DNA of 64,000 bases from Terriglobus albidus (GTDB taxonomy: Bacteria; Acidobacteriota; Terriglobia; Terriglobales; Acidobacteriaceae), in NCBI RefSeq assembly GCF_025685425.1, contig NZ_JAGTAS010000056.1, positions 248,001-312,000 of the forward strand, in the 5' to 3' direction. Position numbers and translations under genes: made by a program. Under the pieces are notes generated by a model. The model was not told the DNA's origin. It worked only from the letters and a program-made list of their open reading frames with translations, and made no database searches. Positions 62,783-64,000 of this stretch are shown here, piece after piece (the stretch's first letter is position 1; every line of letters starts with the position of its first letter).

Positions 62783-63304
62783 GGAATGGGTGCCTCCAAC
62801 CGAAACAGGCCGTGAGGGTCCTTGAACATTGGACGCTCCAGAGCCTCATATCAATTGTGTGCATGGCGGGCGGCATGAATCAACAAGGGCAACCCAAGAT
62901 TTTGTGGATAAAGCGGCCGTAACCCCACAAATGGGCGCAGGTTACACTCGAAAGGTCCGCCCGGAGAGGGGCAACGTCAGCTCCTGGCCTGTCGGACAAA
63001 TACAGTGACAGTTTCCCGAAGAGAGCGTCTATAGGTTGTCATGATCCCGTTACAAGGTGGTCAAACCACTGTGACGGTGAAGGATATGCCGCAGTTCCTC
63101 GTTACGTCCGGCTCTTTTCGACCTCTTGCCAGAGAGCAACGGGCTTCTTATAATCCGCATCAACCCCCTATGGCAGGGCGAAGCGGCGCAGCGCGCAATC
63201 GCTGTCGTGCAGTGAACCTCTGGTCCATCGGGGAAAAATTCTCCCTGCTGTACCTTCATAGACATCGCACAGTAGATTTTGAGAGTACTTAGGAGCCTTA
63301 TCAA
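62783..63304. other. Divergent intergenic region between SMC and TPR-like genes
   Basis: 522 bp without a supportable gene. It contains one clear promoter for the plus-strand gene (63126-63154). The rest shows no RNA or repeat I can name. The leader between promoter and ATG is about 144 bases long. Confidence 0.5.
63126..63154 (+). promoter_or_regulatory. Predicted sigma-70 promoter of the TPR-like gene
   Basis: TTGCCA, exactly 17 bases, TATAAT. Transcription would start near 63161. Confidence 0.7.
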
Positions 63305-64000
63305 ATGAAGAAGGTTTTGTTCGCCTCGTTCCTGGCGGCCGCCGCGGTCACGGCCTCCCCTATCGCCCTGGTGGCAGCAACGGCCAACATGGGCCAAGCC
63401 CAGGGTGGCGGCGTGCAGATGTCGCAGGAAGAGTACAACGCTTACGATGCGGCCACGAAGACCGCCGATCCGAAGGCCAAGGTTGCCGCTCTGCAGGCAT
63501 ACCTCGACAAGTATCCGCAGAGCAGCGTGAAAGAGGGCGTCCTGGAGCTCATCATGGGCACCTACGGTCAGCTCAATGATCCTGCCGGTATGCTTAGTGC
63601 TGCTGACAAACTCCTGCAGGTAAATCCGCAGAATCTTCGCGGCCTTACCACTGAGATGAGTCTGCACAAGGGTATGGCCGATCAGAAGACGGATCCGGCA
63701 GAGAAGCAGGCTGAACTCGACAAGGCCGCCGATGCCGCCAAGAAGGCATTGACCGCGACGAAGGGTAAGGACATCGATCAGGCGACCTGGGATGCGATGA
63801 TCAAGCAGGCGACACCGTACCTGTACAGCGCAATCGCCTCTGCCGCCCTCAACAAGAAGGACACTGCCACAGCGATCGACAACTACAAGAAGGAGCTGGC
63901 CGCTGTTCCGGTCGAGCAGACCGCTACTCCCGGACCCTTCCTGCAGGACACCTTCTTCCTCGGCTTGGCTTATCTGCAGTCCACTCCGCCTGACTACGTG
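63305..64000 (+). CDS. Secreted TPR-like protein (truncated at window end)
   Basis: The first 232 codons of a gene that runs off the right edge. It has a signal peptide (MKKVLFASFLAAAAVTASP, cut near NMGQAQ), then helical repeats resembling TPRs: EYNAYDAATKTADPKAKVAA, LQAYLDKYPQSSVKEGVLEL, DKLLQVNPQNLRGLTTEM, and DTATAIDNYKKELAAVP. AGGAG lies 9 bases before the ATG, and a strong promoter lies about 180 bases upstream. Such exported Ala/Lys-rich TPR proteins are common in Acidobacteria; the function is unknown. Confidence 0.85.
   Translation, partial: MKKVLFASFLAAAAVTASPIALVAATANMGQAQGGGVQMSQEEYNAYDAATKTADPKAKVAALQAYLDKYPQSSVKEGVLELIMGTYGQLNDPAGMLSAADKLLQVNPQNLRGLTTEMSLHKGMADQKTDPAEKQAELDKAADAAKKALTATKGKDIDQATWDAMIKQATPYLYSAIASAALNKKDTATAIDNYKKELAAVPVEQTATPGPFLQDTFFLGLAYLQSTPPDYV

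Overview
The window looks like chromosomal DNA of an Acidobacteriota bacterium, most likely class Terriglobia (Acidobacteriaceae). The evidence is family content rather than a marker gene: two very long FtsX/MacB permeases of the acidobacterial ADOP type, a TIGR03435 secreted protein, a TonB receptor with an N-terminal carboxypeptidase-regulatory domain, a membrane-anchored acidobacterial N-terminal-domain protein, and many secreted enzymes with no sugar-transport genes beside them. No rRNA, prophage, transposase or CRISPR array is visible.

Layout. 0-3 kb: two ClC-type chloride channel/antiporter genes flanking a TPR membrane protein. 3.5-8.5 kb: a frameshifted FAD sugar-alcohol oxidase, a DUF1080 protein, a two-domain VOC protein and a secreted alginate-lyase-like protein. 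8.7-21.9 kb: a MacA/MacB/TolC-like export operon (adaptor, ATPase, small membrane protein, ADOP permease, second ATPase, TolC), then an NtrC-type response regulator and its histidine kinase, then a second ADOP permease. Both the operon and the second permease have sigma-54-type promoters and the same two-part upstream motif, so this looks like a self-contained regulon. 22-30.7 kb: a beta-propeller protein, a LysR regulator, a TonB receptor with a tandem TTAGG-N4-CCTAA operator, a Na+/H+ antiporter, a PepSY membrane protein, a TonB-receptor remnant and a DinB protein.

30.8-41.9 kb is the most unusual part: an eight-gene, one-strand, mostly 4-bp-overlapping operon with five B12-binding-type radical SAM proteins in three sequence groups, a sixth SPASM-like radical SAM protein, a free methyltransferase, and a methyltransferase fused to an intact amidohydrolase. 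No precursor peptide, NRPS/PKS or transporter accompanies it. I do not recognise this as a described pathway; it is the best candidate for an undescribed system. 42-52.5 kb: GH42 beta-galactosidase, TIGR03435 protein, GH59 galactocerebrosidase-like enzyme, aldose epimerase, a regulator-like membrane protein, a deleted metallo-beta-lactamase-fold pseudogene and a neutral-ceramidase-like protein, which together suggest galactoside (possibly galactosyl-sphingolipid) breakdown outside the cytoplasm. 53-64 kb: tRNA-Gly/tRNA-Cys, a TPR-secretin, a Fis-type HTH protein, CvpA, PurC, YihY/BrkB, SMC with an unusual acidic insertion, and a truncated TPR-like secreted protein.

Five copies of a roughly 110-bp imperfect-palindrome repeat with CTAG-like ends are scattered through the window. 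Four of them supply or overlap the stop codon of a neighbouring gene, and one is cut in half at the edge of a gene remnant.
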